Of a stretch of 64,000 nt of DNA, positions 12,923-24,885 are shown one piece after another. The stretch is from Micrasema longulum (Eukaryota; Arthropoda; Insecta; Trichoptera; Brachycentridae): NCBI GenBank assembly GCA_022494885.1, contig JAGVSM010001434.1, forward strand, positions 1-64,000. Reading direction: 5' to 3'. Positions within the stretch are counted from its first letter, which is position 1; each line of letters begins with the position of its first letter. The notes below the pieces were generated by a model. That model saw nothing but the letters and a program-made list of their open reading frames with translations, had not been told where the DNA came from and ran no database searches. A program made the position numbers and the translations under genes.

Positions 12923-12999
12923 CGGGTTGATGTCCCGTGGTAGTGTTGTGGACTCACGGACCAAAGGTCCGAGGCTCAAATCCTACTCTACCGCAACTC
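12923..12999 (+). mobile_element. tRNA-like SINE head, family 2, copy 2
   Basis: CGGGTTGATGTCCCGTGGTA, GTGGACTCACGGACCAAAGG and the decayed B-box GAGGCTCAAATCC, ending CCGCAACTCA. Aligns with 750-822 and 48634-48711. It begins ~40 bp after the 3' end of an RTE relic. Confidence 0.65.
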
Positions 13000-13279
13000 A
13001 ATTTTTCCAGCACAATTTATTTATGACTTAGGAAATGATATGAAAAATTATATTACTACGACATTTTATTACGTTCTTCTCCTTCGTGGAGTAAGTAAAC
13101 CTCAAACCAAAACTTAACTTTATATTAGCTTAAAGTTAATTTATTTAGTTTATTTTCATAACCCTGATATTTGATACTATGTCACAGTGAGTCACATCTA
13201 GCTGGATGGTGTGATTCTATAAAATGCTGCAAACGCCCAGTTGCATTCCACCGGCAACACTACTGACTAGTCCTACTCG

Positions 13280-13605
13280 TTAGCGTCCACGTCGCGAACC
13301 CCGAACAATGGGATCACACTCATAACGGTGTGATCGCAGCAGATAACGAGAGGATGAAAGGCGAGTTTCTGGCGCCTGCAAACCAGAACCAACCAGCTAA
13401 GGGAAGGTAACCCCGACAGAAAAATCCACCAGAGAAGGCAACTGGAAACCACTCTGGTCATCTTTTCCCAGGAATCACTTTGGCGAATACATACAAAAAG
13501 CAGTTGTCCTGGCTGCGGAGTAGCGCAGGACCGAGATGCTTTCGGTGTAGTGATCGCCAACGTCGGGGGATCTGACAAGGCACCTCAAGAAGAAGAAGAT
13601 ATTTG
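13280..13605 (+). mobile_element. LINE 3' tail (GAAGAAGAAGA type)
   Basis: GATCGCCAACGTCGGGGGAT, CTGACAAGGCACCTCAAG and AAGAAGAAGA match the end of the relic at 59.4-60.5 kb (GATTGCCAACATCGGGGACA, GATATGGCACAAGAAGAAG). The coding trace is WKPLW and DREAF-like and is full of stops. Confidence 0.6.
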
Positions 13606-14142
13606 ATAACCTACATCTACTAAATATCCGGCCAGTAATATGCGTTATGTTTTAATGTTAATAGTTTTTTTTACGTTTAAAGAATTTATTTGTGCTGGGC
13701 GGTCCGGAAAATAATTCAATATTCATGAATCTTCCTAAATAAAAGACGTGACGTCAATTATTCAACCCTACGATTAAAACAGCAATTATTACATCGAACC
13801 TTCTCGCTTTTTGGTTAATGTTCGGCTTATGGTTATTCCACGGCATCATCAACGTGTCGTAGTTTTTTATTGCTGAACAAAGAGCGTTACAAATGTTTAA
13901 TTCCTAATTCGCCTCTGTGTCATTAATTAGTGGAGCCAACAATTGAGATAATTGCTGCTCCGAAACACGGGTTAAATTTTTCATATTTGTGTTAATAACA
14001 TATCTGTCATAGAGTTCCCTACCCCCGGTATGCCCGCTCGGTAATTTACCAGGCGCTCTCTTTAAACTACAGATTCGTGGATTTCAGTGGAAGCTAACAT
14101 CAAATTAAACCATTATACCCAAACTTTCAACCGAGGTCACAC

Positions 14143-14166
14143 ACTCCACACGCATGCGTGTGGAGT
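14143..14166. repeat. 24-bp perfect palindrome
   Basis: ACTCCACACGCA followed immediately by TGCGTGTGGAGT, with no loop. Confidence 0.85.
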
Positions 14167-14344
14167 TGAGTAGGACCCGCGGAATCCGGGCAATATTCCC
14201 ACATAAACGATTAATAACTTCTGCCAAATTATGTGAATCACAGCAGAAATATTAAAAGACCTTTAACGTTTTATTAAACGGATTTCAATTGCTGTTTGAT
14301 TGGCCTCCATTATCATTAAATTAAAGCTGTTTCCTACTACATTT

Positions 14345-14825
14345 AATTTACAACATTTCAACAATATTTTGTGTTTGTCAAAATTTTTGTAGACAAGGAC
14401 TGGATTCAACTCCCTGGGGAGCTGTTTATACTAACATATTACAACAGAGAAGAACATTTAAGATAAGGTAATATAGAAGTCCAGGCATCTACAGGGCTTA
14501 TGACCTGTCAATGGCTGGTTTAAGTGGCCACTTTACACACTGTGTAACATTCACCATTCTGCCTATATTTGAACATCTATATTCCTTCAATTCTTTCACC
14601 TGTTGATGTTTGTGAAGTCAAAGAGCTGAAACCTTTATTTATGCTAGTGAGATTCGTGTAATTGAATTATTTCACCTACATACTAGGCAACGCCTGAAAA
14701 TGTTATTTTTTTCAATTTCTATACTTCTTCACGGACCAGGTGGACTTATCAACAATATTTTGTGTTTCTTTTAAATGTTCTTCATCTCTGTTGTAATATG
14801 TTATTACAACATTTCAATAGAATTT
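14345..14825. mobile_element. Inverted-repeat element family, diverged copy
   Basis: TTTCAACAATATTTTGTGTT, GACTGGATTCAACTCCCTGG, ACAACAGAGAAGAACATTTA and TACAGGGCTTATGACCTGTC at the left. TTCTTCATCTCTGTTGTAAT, the inverse of the internal block, is at ~14785. Shares the TTATGACCTGTCA-TGGCTGG and GTCAAAGAGCTGAAACCTTT blocks with 47.7 kb. Confidence 0.55.
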
Positions 14826-14829
14826 GCTC

Positions 14830-17160
14830 CTACCGAGAACCAAGATATACAATGCTAATAAATTTACGATAGTTTAATAGATAAATATTAGATTTGCTAT
14901 TAAATTTACTCCCTGATATATATGACCCTGTTTAATTGCCTGGCTACGATTGTACCGAGGTGAGAAGAGAACGTCTAATAGTTGTAAAGGATTCCTCCAA
15001 ATAGGTACCTTTCTACTTAGACACAAATATTTGTGAGGAGGCGTAGCTGTAACACATCGTATTCAAAGGGTTTTCAATTAAGTACGGTTTGTGCTTTAGG
15101 TTGAGCGAGCATGACAAGCGAATATAACCAGTATGTATTCCGTATTTGGTGATAAATATACACTTCCTTTAAATACCCTCATAAAGGAGGTCATATACGT
15201 CATATTACACATATTACAATAATGGACAGACTGATATAACAATGTACATAAAACAGAACACACTTATTTAATTATATTTTAATTAATAATATACATTACC
15301 TGGATATAACACGAAAAAACACGTAAATAAAACAAATAACCTCAAATCATTGGTCGACAAATCTTCACTCTAATCTCCGATTTGAGATTGCAGCAAGCTT
15401 TTACTCTCTTCACTATTTTCGACTGCACGCCTAGAATAATTTTGAGCAATAATATTATTTAGAGTTTACCTGATTCACCATTTATTTTTTTACGATCGTA
15501 GATTGTACATGTAATATTAGGTAAATTATTTTTATTGTACGTTTCTAATTCCATATGTTTATGGGTAGTGTAACACTTCACAACAAACTGCATTTATGTC
15601 ATAAAAGCTGATAGTCTGTATGTTATAATGTCCATTAATTATTTCTAACCACAAAGTAAGCGTAATTATCTATTCATAAAACTAATGTGATCGCCAGTCA
15701 ATGTGTTAATTTATTAATCAATCAATTGCTTTAGTCATTACTACATTTGTGGATGAAAAAAACTACCATGGCGGACCCTAATTTTAATAGTTCATCTGCC
15801 TATAGAACGCGTGGGTTTTTGGTTATGGGGAAGCAGTCAAATGTTCAGTTTGGTTCCAAAACTCTGGATTATTTACATTTAGATTTGTCTCCGAATTGTC
15901 TGAATTTATCATGTCCTGTTTACTGTGTTCCACCCACTCCTTTATATCTCCCTCGTCCAGCTGTAATATGTATCACAATTTTCCCTTTGCACTGCGGCAT
16001 TTCTCATGCGTAACAATCTTTTATTTCGGAACAGGATTTAGTTTCGGGAAGTTTTGCCAACGTTTTCTAAAATCCGGGAAACACGTCCGGAGTTTCATTC
16101 TAACTTTGGTCTTGTTTTATTCTATGATGTAAACAAGCATAAAGGCTTAAATTATAATCTGATTTTTGATTTAGAGAAAACGTGTTTTGTTTTGTATTAT
16201 TTGAAATCACGAGACTTACTTTAATTTTGTTTTTACCATCTTTTATTCTCCGCTCTGTGGAAATACTTAACAGTGGCAGCTTTCTTTTTCAATTGAGCAT
16301 CTTCCCAAAGTTCGATTATCTATTTGTTGTCACACAATAGTCATAATAAATACATATTACCTATGTATTATTTAAGCAAGTATAAAAAAATTATGAAGGA
16401 TATTTTTTCATGCATTGTTATAGATGGATTCAAGAAGTTATCGCAGGTAAATGATAAGCAGAATTATTACAAAAAAATAAGTATTGTATCAAATCGTTAA
16501 TTTCACACCTAAATTACTTTATTAAACACAATATTTGATTGTATCTCATATTTTTATTCATAAATTTAGACACGGACACCTTATCTTTCAGTTCCCTACT
16601 GCAGATCTTTTGTATTTTTTTCTGAAAGTCGGATAATATACTAATGTATGGTAATTCCAAACGCTCTTTTAGTGTGAAAGAAATCAAAGTATCTTACTAC
16701 CTATTACCTATTTCAAATTGCTAAAAACTTAATTGATCTCACACATTAATGGCTTTATGAAGATATTATGTATTCTCAATTTACGAACTTCTTTGTTTTT
16801 TTCAACTGAATATTACATAGGTATAATTTCTATCGTCACGGGTCAATTTTTCATTACCGGTCGTAAGAGGTAAGATTCTCTACGGCTCTCTATTAACAAA
16901 TTAAGATAATACGCTTAGGGGTCATTAATGTAAAATTTTATTACTACTTTTGTCTTGCCATTAGCTTACGTCTCCCTCTTTTTTCCTTACGTGACCCGAC
17001 CTTTCAACTGACCTCTGATTACCTTTATGCTCTGTTATTATATTATGCCCAAACATAGGAACATAGCAGCGTCCGTATACGTTAGACGTGTTTTTTTTTT
17101 GTCTCTACCCGTTTTAAGTGCTTTGTCGATCAAATTTATTTCTATTGGGAATGTATATGT
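14830..17160. other. Unassigned DNA
   Basis: No gene recognised. Open frames at 15.75-16.13 kb on the + strand lack codon bias or motifs. A minus-strand trace, DEGDIKEWVEHSKQ, at ~15.95 kb hints faintly at a transposase relic. Confidence 0.45.
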
Positions 17161-17162
17161 AT

Positions 17163-17375
17163 TTACATTAAGGTTACATAATAAAGTGCATCTTGGAAGA
17201 TTTTGTTTTTACAAAAAAACTCTTTCAGGGTCTGGACAGTATTTGCAGCACATAATAATAGTGTTTTTGGTATGTCCCAGACGCGCGAAGTTTTCACGCA
17301 GTCTGTTGACAATTTTCCAAAGATCATTACAGATTTTTCAAGTAGAACCGCATCGTCTGCGTCTACACTAGACAA
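17163..17375 (-). pseudogene. LINE reverse-transcriptase motif C fragment
   Basis: An open minus-strand frame reads SVDADDAVLLEKSVMIFGKL then STDCVKTSRVWDIPKTLLLC. DADDAVLL is the YADD motif with Tyr changed. It lies directly after a different LINE C-terminus, so fragments are out of natural order. Confidence 0.6.
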
Positions 17376-17389
17376 ATTAATACTTCTTT

Positions 17390-17640
17390 CTTTCTTTTTT
17401 CTTTTTTCTTCTTCGGCCTTCTTTCTTCCACTGAAAGATATAGGCTTTCTCCATATCTTTCCATGTCTTTCGGTCGGTTGCTGCTTGCAGTTAATTTTTC
17501 CCTATACTGCAGCTATGTCCTCGGACCATCGTTTTTGAGGTCTTTCGACGCCTCGCTTATTCTCTCAAGGTCTCCAATTTGAAATTTTAGGGGTCCATCT
17601 TGTGGGGTCTTATCTTGCAACATGTCCTGCCCATTAATAC
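17390..17640 (-). mobile_element. RTE-type LINE C-terminus with CTT-rich (AAG) tail
   Basis: The minus strand reads WKDMEKAYIFQWKKEGRRRK followed by a run of AAG/AAA codons, matching the W--L--AY--QW terminal motif of RTE ORFs. Upstream coding is decayed. Confidence 0.55.
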
Positions 17641-17889
17641 TTACATAATAATAATTATTATATTTGCTTTGGCATTATTATTTAACAAACCAGAACTTAT
17701 AATAATAAAGTCCAGTAAGAATATAGTAAAATTTGGGCATTTAAAGTTAACGTACCTAAATAATCATAAAGTACTTAAATGAAAATTGTATTTTATCAAA
17801 TGATTGAGAGAAAATTTTAGCGTTTACTAGCTATACCGATTCTAAATAATATCAAGAAAATTAAATCTAGTTGATAAAGTTTATCGACT

Positions 17890-18110
17890 ACCATCACGCC
17901 ATTTCCCCGTAGGGGTAGGCAGAGAGAATGGACCGCCACACACGTCTATCCTGGCATACATTCCTAGCTTCTTCCACATTCATACATCTTGTAATACATG
18001 CCCTTCGGTTCTGTCTGCTTTTGACATGACCAGACTTAAGATTTTGGTTTATCTGATCATGCCACGTTTTTCTTGGTCGTCCTCGTCTCACGTTATCGAC
18101 AAATATATCG
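17890..18110 (-). mobile_element. RTE-type LINE 3' end
   Basis: An open minus-strand frame reads MRRGRPRKTWHDQINQNLK, RACITRCMNVEEARNVCQDR and RVWRSILSAYPYGEMA, then a stop and CGTGATGGTAG. It is the best preserved C-terminus of this family in the window. Confidence 0.8.
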
Positions 18111-18611
18111 TTCTAAAAACTCCAGTTAGATTCGCTCATAAATTTTATTGAAAAACGATACGTGTTAGCGGGGCGTAACGTTTTATTAGTAAAGATATTC
18201 ATTATATATCGTTGAAACAATATTTCTACACAATTAAAAATAACCTTCACCTGCCATTATCGCTTATCTCATGTCTTGAAAATAACGTACATTAATGGAC
18301 ATGTTTTTTAAAATTCAAATCGTTAACTCACACCATTAAAACGTCGCGTCGGCCGTTGGATTTAAAAGCTAGTGTAATCAGATATACCTGTGTACAACCA
18401 ATAAGATGGTAATATCAATCTTTTACACCAAAAAAATGTAGATTGATATTAAGAAACGTATTAAAATATACCACAAATGTATTGAGCATACACTTTGTAG
18501 ATATGTGTAGGTGTCTATTTCCTATTTTATATCGCATAGATATAAAGTTACTGCTTTGTACAAAATAGATAGATATTTTCCCAAAACAAAGATTAAGAAC
18601 ATTTTTGAAAG

Positions 18612-19492
18612 GGGTTCAACAATATTTTGAGTATGTCCGAACGTTTGTAGATGACCGGATTTCACTCCCTAGGGCCTTTTGAGTGAAATCCTTATTCTAT
18701 TCTCTAAGACTTCATATTATTCCCTTCACTACCTAAGGAGCACAATCCTTATTTCCTTCTCTAGCAAAATCAATAATATTTATTTTGAGTATGTCCAGGC
18801 TGCTTTCGGCGAACTGAAATACATTTTTGAAAATAAAAAAGTCCGTATTTGCTCAAAAAGACAAGTATATGAATCGTGCATATTTCCGGTGACAACATAC
18901 GGACTAGAAACCACGTCAGTTACACAAAAAAGTAGCCAGAAATTAAAATGCACGCAACGATCCATGGAAAGACAGATGCTCGGTGTATGTCTGAAAGACA
19001 GAGTAAGAAATGAAAAAATAAGGCGCCGAACCGGAGTCGTGGATATCATGGATTGTGCGACGAAATTGAAATGGCAGTAGGTAGGACACTTGGCGAGGCA
19101 AAATGATGGTAGGTGGACACCCAGAATAATAAAGTGGAGACCATGAGCAAACAAAAGAAGTGTTGGAAGGATACAGAAAACATGGGTCGACAAAATTGCC
19201 TCTGTTGCCGGTAAAACGTGGATGATGAAAGCGGGTAATAGGAAAGAATGGAGATGTTTGGAAGAGGTCTTTATGCAGCAGTGGAGAGAATAAGGCTGAA
19301 GAAGAAATAAATAAAGAAAAAGATGTCCAAACGTTTAAAGACAAAGCCGACGCTTATTCCCTTCTTATACTTCCATATTCCGTTCTCTAAAATGTTCTCC
19401 ATCTCTGTTACAATACATTGATCCCAATAACTCCCTAGATAGTAAAATCCGGCTCTGTTAAAACACATTTGGACATCCTCAAAATACTGTAT
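18612..19492 (+). mobile_element. Inverted-repeat element enclosing an RTE fragment
   Basis: The left end TTCAACAATATTTTGAGTAT, continuing GTCCGAACGTTTGTAG and ACCGGATTTCACTCCCTAGG, is inverted at the right end (CTCCCTAGATAGTAAAATCC, ACATTTGGACATCCTCAAAA). The subterminal CTTCCATATTCCGTTCTCTA and TTCTCCATCTCTGTTACAAT also occur in the copy at 47.6-48.2 kb. The centre holds the RTE piece at 18.78-19.28 kb. A second partial end, ATTTTGAGTATGTCCAGG, lies at about 18782. Confidence 0.6.
18780..19275 (+). pseudogene. RTE-type LINE reverse-transcriptase C-terminus
   Basis: The + strand reads KRQVYESCIFPVTTYGLETT, QRSMERQMLGVCLKDRVRNE, DCATKLKWQ, a stop, VGHLARQNDGRWTPRIIKWR, NKRSVGRIQKTWVDKIASVA and CLEEVFMQQWRE. 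This order is diagnostic for insect/lepidopteran RTE elements. Two in-frame stops; the catalytic YADD is absent. Confidence 0.8.
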
Positions 19493-19504
19493 GTTCAATT
19501 TCTT

Positions 19505-21830
19505 TTAAATATTGTTATTTGCTATTGATTGCCTAATTGAAAGCAAATGCAATAGATTCCGCATAAAAAACGCCATTTTTAGAATAACCTAATATATTTT
19601 GTATCCGTAAACTATATATTATGATAAGAATATATATAACAGATATTATTATGGAAATTAACACCTTCGGCCTTCATGTAAATTAGTTTACTCTCATTTA
19701 ACCCATCCCATATCCCATTGTATCGTTAATGGCGAGTGATATCAAGTCCAAGGTATCAAAACATTCCATTGAACACGCCATCACATAATCCCATAGAAAG
19801 AAACAAATGAATTATTTGATAAATGTATTCAAATGAAACCACGTTGTTTTTTCTATGGTCTCACGTTTCACGTTGTGACGTCACTGAATGCTCATCCGAA
19901 CAAATCTGACCCTCGATTCCAATACAGCGATTAGAGATTTACCGACGTTTGTCGATCTACTTAACTCGAATATTCTATCCGGATATTAAAATTATTCTTG
20001 TAACTTACAAGTGCGTATCTATTATCTACCTATGCAGTTTTCAGTTGCCTTCGTCGGTTAAATGGTCCAATCATGAGACAGAAAAAATGTATCGGCATGA
20101 TCGTAGAACAACAACGCATGTGATTTTGTTCAATTTTACATAAAAGCGTTTGAATTTTTTTTTGACACTTTATATCAAAACTTGATAAGTACAAAAGTAT
20201 ATCATTTGTTGCTTGGGTTAGTTATGTATATTCTTTTTTTTCAAACCTGGAATATAAATAATTTATGTAGACTTTTTGAGATAAATATTAGTATAAATAA
20301 TAGTTGCTGAATGTACATCTTGCGAGGTTTATAATATGTATATGAGCCGCATGCCTATGTGTATTTATTTTATAAGGTAATCCAACAAAGATAAATACTA
20401 GAAAACAAACAATTTTAAGGTATTCGTCCATACAATTTCACATCCATTTATTATAAATAAATAAATAAATTATGTCTTTAATTATAAATAATTATAATTG
20501 TTTTCATACGTTTTATATATGTATGTAGATGTGCGTATGCATGTGTGTACGCGATCATTTATATGTACATGAATGACTCAGGGTGTGCATTCGGTATTTT
20601 TATTTATTATCAATAATAATTATCTCCATGGAAAACATAGCGATTATTCATTTCTCCCCAAATTTTTTATTTTTTTTTTCATTTAATGTTTATATCTTTT
20701 ACTTAATTCATGAAAACTGAATTGGTCTTTTTATATTAAAAAATCTTTGTTTTTAATACTTATTATGTAAGACTATGATTTCTAAATAAACAAAATAAGC
20801 AACTATAAAAGAAAGTCAATGTTTTTCGCACATCCGTCGTTGTTCTACGATCACGAAGCTATATTCAAGAGTTCTATATCGACTAAAATCTGTAGTTTTC
20901 TTGCAATTATATTGCACTACGGATCCCGCAAATACGATGAGTTATACGAAAAACCTAAATATAGTTACTAATCACGCTTCCGATAAAGTTTTATAAAAAT
21001 ATATTTTAATTTTCCCATGATAAATTCAAGTTCGATCTTATTATCGACAAACTTCGGCAATTCTCTTACGTTTTGTTGTAATATAGATCCGTGAATAGGC
21101 CGTGTTTTACGAGAACGCTGACTTTTGATCTCCACCTGTGTTCTCCTGTGAACCATATTTTTAATCACGATTTATCAGAAATCATTTCGGGTTATTCGTC
21201 AATTTATCTTGTCTATTACAGTATACCCGTATGCTGTATGCACATGTATTTAAAATTAATGTCATTCTTCTAAACCTAATCGTGCTGCAGAAAGTATAAT
21301 CCGAATCTTGGTAAAAAAAAACATCTTTATTCATTATGATCGATTTGAATTTTATACTTTAAACGGTAAAACAGGTTTAGGGATATTATAAAAATAACTG
21401 TCTGAAGATATTGACATTCAATTGTCCTCACACATTGTAAAAGAGAGTAATCCATAAGTTACAAAAAAAATCTGCTGTAAAAACGTACAAAAACATAAAT
21501 TTTGTTAATTAAAAACAACACAATTTCTTCTAAATAAATAAGTATAAAAGGTAGAACATACATGTCACATTTCCAGCAGTAACTACCGTCAATCAACAAA
21601 AGCTACCCTTCGGATATATTTATTAATTTAGATTTCATTGTTTACTTTTTATTGATTTTGATTTGATGTTTATTTTGTAAAACTCCATATTTAAACTTAT
21701 AATATGAGAAATCAAACACTGATTTGAGTCTGCTAAATACTTTTATTTTTACAAATAAAACAAGTGTCCTAACAAGGCGAAACAATTGTCACGAATTTAA
21801 AAAAAAAATATTTTTATTCAATTTCTCATA
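19505..21830. other. Unassigned AT-rich DNA
   Basis: Includes a TG/AT-rich stretch near 20.52-20.58 kb. No gene or shared repeat seen. Confidence 0.5.
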
Positions 21831-21839
21831 TTAAAAGGT

Positions 21840-22285
21840 AGTTTTACACTGAAGAATTTCATTGTTCCTGGACCGGCATCTGAAGCGTAAGACTAATCAC
21901 ATTTTTATTTTTTCCTATTACGTACAAGGTTTATAATTCATAAAAGTGAATTTTTCTGCTTTTAATATGCTTCTATTTTTATCTTTAAGTGTTGCGATAA
22001 GGAGGGATATTCTTTAGTGGACCAATCAGGATCATCTTTAGCATTTGCCCGAGTGAAGAGGAAACCACTTAAAACTCTTCAGGTGAAGCCGGCCTGGCCT
22101 GTTGACAGTCATCGACAGGCCTTCTGTGTTCGTCATTTTGAGTCATACTTATGTTTATTTTACCAATGAGACTGATCACCTTATCTTACTGTAACAAATG
22201 ATCGAGATACCCTGCATTCGATTTTATGATGCAATTTCCTATGCACCATCGGGTGCGTATAAGGGTTTGATGATTAACGATGATG
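21840..22285 (+). mobile_element. tRNA-like SINE (Gly-like family) split by a 269-bp insertion
   Basis: The 5' half (GTTTTACACTGAAGAATTTC to GACTAATCAC at 21900) and the 3' half (GACTGATCAC from 22170 to the GATGATGCATAAAAAAAAAC tail) together rebuild the SINE body and tail; the tRNA-like head is not recognisable. The GACT(A/G)ATCAC at both edges looks like a 10-bp target duplication. Confidence 0.55.
21901..22169. other. 269-bp insertion with a stem-loop and a short open frame
   Basis: Lies between the two SINE halves. It contains a 10-bp stem with a 6-base loop, GGCCTGTTGA/TCGACAGGCC (22096-22121). A ~58-codon frame without ATG (YSLVDQSGSSLAFARVKRKP, LKTLQVKPAWPVDSHRQAF) crosses it on the + strand. 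No poly(A) tail or terminal repeats. I do not recognise it. Confidence 0.4.
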
Positions 22286-22914
22286 CATAAAAAAAAACAA
22301 AATTGAGCTGAAAAAAATCTCACCTTGAAAGCGATATTAAAAATTTCTGATATTTAATGGAGTTAGTCCAATGGTAGATCTCAGGTGCACAACTCATTAA
22401 ACCCATCTCGTATCAGATAATACCACCTACATCACGGTTCTAACGCCATAAGATATGATGAAATACCTGATATTTGTTTTGAAAAACGGGTTTCAATGAA
22501 TTTGAAACAAATACTCTACAACGGCTTTTAGTAATTTTACAAGATGGGAGATAAATGATATGGCTAAACACGTCTGTAACCATTGATACAAATTGATGTG
22601 TACACAAAATGTTTGTAATCCTCTTAAATTTATGTGATTTTAGTTCGAATTTCATTTTAATTGTATATCGTATTATAAAGGTAGGTTAAAAAGCCATTAC
22701 TAATAAGTTTACAACCTTATTACTTATGACTATTAATCTATAAGTTTAATAATTTATTTTATTTTTTATTATGGATAACCAATTTCGTAATACCATACCT
22801 CGTAGGCGCTTTACAAAGTAATTCTATTAATTATAATTTGATTTGGAATTTTTAATTTAAGTGAAACAATTTATTGATTGAATTTGACGAGTAGATTTTT
22901 GAAACGAATCTAAA

Positions 22915-23195
22915 TACTATCGAAATGCGACTTCGTGGAATAATGTGTGGGAAATCAATGTATGACAGGGCTACGAATGATAATTTTTTTAGACTGGAAT
23001 GCAAATCTGAGATATGTATAATTGATAATATTAAGAAAGGGTCACTGAACTAAGGTGGTTTGTTCGTGTATAATAAAGGATGACGAAAGAATGATTAAAA
23101 TGATATAATGGTAAGAGCGTATATGATACGATGTATGAATTGGAAACTAGGAATATGTAAGAATAGTCTGTGGTAATCTATCCTCTCTTCCTACC
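22915..23195 (+). mobile_element. RTE-type LINE 3' end, 5' part of interrupted copy
   Basis: The + strand reads MRLRGIMCGKSMYDRATND then RLECKSEICIIDNIKKGSL, and later YMIRCMNWKL and SILSS-like traces. Same family as 12.5 kb but more decayed. It is interrupted at CTCTTCCTACC. Confidence 0.65.
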
Positions 23196-23391
23196 AACAA
23201 CAACAAACCGTTACGCCTCGTTCACACTGATCTCACATTTAGTTATATTTTCATCCCTTTCAAAAACCATCACTTTCGATTTGTCAACATTCATTAGCAA
23301 ATCGCTTTTCTTGCATGCATCGTAAACTTTTTTTACCAAGAATTGTCTATCTTCTTTGCTGCTAGCAAGAAGCACGGCACCATCAGCATAT
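23196..23391 (-). mobile_element. Nested short RTE copy with 12-bp target duplication
   Basis: The minus strand reads EYADGAVLLASSKEDRQFLV, KKVYDACKKSDLLMNVDKSK and VMVFERDENITKCEISVNEA, then a stop and a (TTG)n tail. The catalytic YADD is mutated to YADG. TCTCTTCCTACC at 23184-23195 and 23392-23403 flanks it as a target-site duplication. The host LINE resumes right after it. Confidence 0.7.
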
Positions 23392-23430
23392 TCTCTTCCT
23401 ACCCTTACGGGGAAATGGCGTGATGGTAGT
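23392..23430 (+). mobile_element. Resumed 3' end of the interrupted RTE copy
   Basis: CTCTTCCTACCCTTACGGGG followed by AAATGGCGTGATGGTAG completes the SAYPYGE-type end and the GGCGTGATGG terminus that was broken by the nested insertion. Confidence 0.7.
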
Positions 23431-23738
23431 TAATATTATTAGTAATACCTATTATTAATCCACGTTTAATACATAATATGTTTATGCATGTACCTACGTA
23501 TTTATAAATATGTAAGTAAATTACTTGAAATTTAATTAATGATTCTTAAATTCAAACAAAATAAATTAGTATAATTCTTATGTATCATTTGTATGAAGAT
23601 GAAAGGTAATTAATATAATCGAATACTGATTCTGAATCCCGAGTTAGTTAGAAAACAATCTAATGAGTTCCAAGTTCCTGGTGCTAAACTACGTTAAAGA
23701 ATAATATTTTTGCTTCAATTTCTTCGATTTTCAAGGAC

Positions 23739-23880
23739 GTTTTTCTGGGTTGATTTGCCGTGTGTCGTTCGCACTATTTTCCTACGTTTCGGATCGCGTA
23801 ACTGGTGATGGGCGTTGTAATGCGATCCGAAATGTCGGAAACGAGTGTAAACGACGCACGGCATAATAACCCAGAAAAAC
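23739..23880. repeat. Foldback: 58-bp inverted arms, 26-bp loop
   Basis: Left arm 23739-23796 starts GTTTTTCTGGGTTGATTTGC; right arm 23823-23880 ends ATAATAACCCAGAAAAAC. About 48 of 58 positions pair by eye. The inner part pairs CTACGTTTCGGATCG with CGATCCGAAATGTCG. Confidence 0.75.
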
Positions 23881-24059
23881 ACTTTTTGTTAGTCAAATTA
23901 TTTATCTAAAATGTGCATCGCGAACCAGAAAAGCAACGAAACTTCTTTTTTTGTACCTAATAAGGAAGTTGTGTCTTTTTTTATTTGTCAAAAGAAGGCA
24001 ATTTTTTTTTCTAATATCGTATTATCAACGCTATGATTTTTTAAAGTTTTGTAATTCTG

Positions 24060-24350
24060 AAATAACTCCGCGTGTGACGTCAGAGGTTCTTCTCTGTCAG
24101 TTCTTCAGATAGGTTCGTTTACGGTAAGCAAACTGGATATCCTTTACATCTCTCATATCATTGATTGGTTCATATGAACCAGTCACGCGTTCAAAGTAGA
24201 GCGTTTTTGATTAAAATATTTTAAAATATTTTTTTCATATATTTTCAAGAAACTTTTCCGTACAATTTAATGCTCTAATTTTTACCGCGCAAGAAAACAT
24301 TTTTTGTATCCAATTTCCCGAAGGGCTGAAGTTCCTCATTATCATTTAGC
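24060..24350 (-). repeat. Unclassified dispersed repeat, copy A
   Basis: On the minus strand: GAACTTCAGCCCTTCGGGAA, TGTTTTCTTGCGCGGTAAAA, TTAGAGCATTAAATTGTACG, CTACTTTGAACGCGTGAC and ACCTCTGACGTCACACG. The first half recurs at 26.2 kb and the second half at 28.1 kb. Confidence 0.6.
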
Positions 24351-24885
24351 GGTAAATTCTTTTATTTCGCTTTATGACCGAGAAAGCATAAAAGTCCACA
24401 AAAAACGTGCGAATTCTAGTGAAACAGGATGTTTTCAGGATGTTCCTATTATTAGATGCATGCTTTAATAAAATATAATATGTACTAACATACAACAACA
24501 TGAGAGTGAGCAGTACCTACATACAAGCTAGTATTTGAATATTCGTTGGTTGGTAATAACTCAGTTCTGAATCCTGTGAGTTGTGAGTTACTGCTGGGTA
24601 TTTCCTGTTACAATAGCACGCACATGTTAGCAGATACCCTGCTGGTTTTGTTGGTTACTTCGTCGTGTTACTCCGCGTACTTAACTCCATAAATCAGATC
24701 ATGTTTCCATTTGCTTTTACCAGATCTAAATTCTCCTGAAGTTTTATCCTTATTGAGGTTTTCAAGAATTCCGGAACATTAAGACGAAACACGTCTTGTC
24801 AGTTTAATTAGTAAAACGCCTTTGTACCTCTCTTTTGATCCATATAAAAACATTCAATAAATGTTTGTCGCAAGAGTAAAAATTA

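Noticed and set aside
13273..13578. A 101-codon minus-strand open frame
   Set aside because: It is antisense to a LINE 3' tail shared with the relic ending at 60.54 kb.
17027..17371. A 114-codon + strand open frame
   Set aside because: It is antisense to a recognisable LINE reverse-transcriptase fragment (ADDAVLL).
23796..23840. Hammerhead ribozyme core (CTGGTGA ... GAAA)
   Set aside because: The canonical CTGATGA is altered, and I could not draw stems II and III around it.
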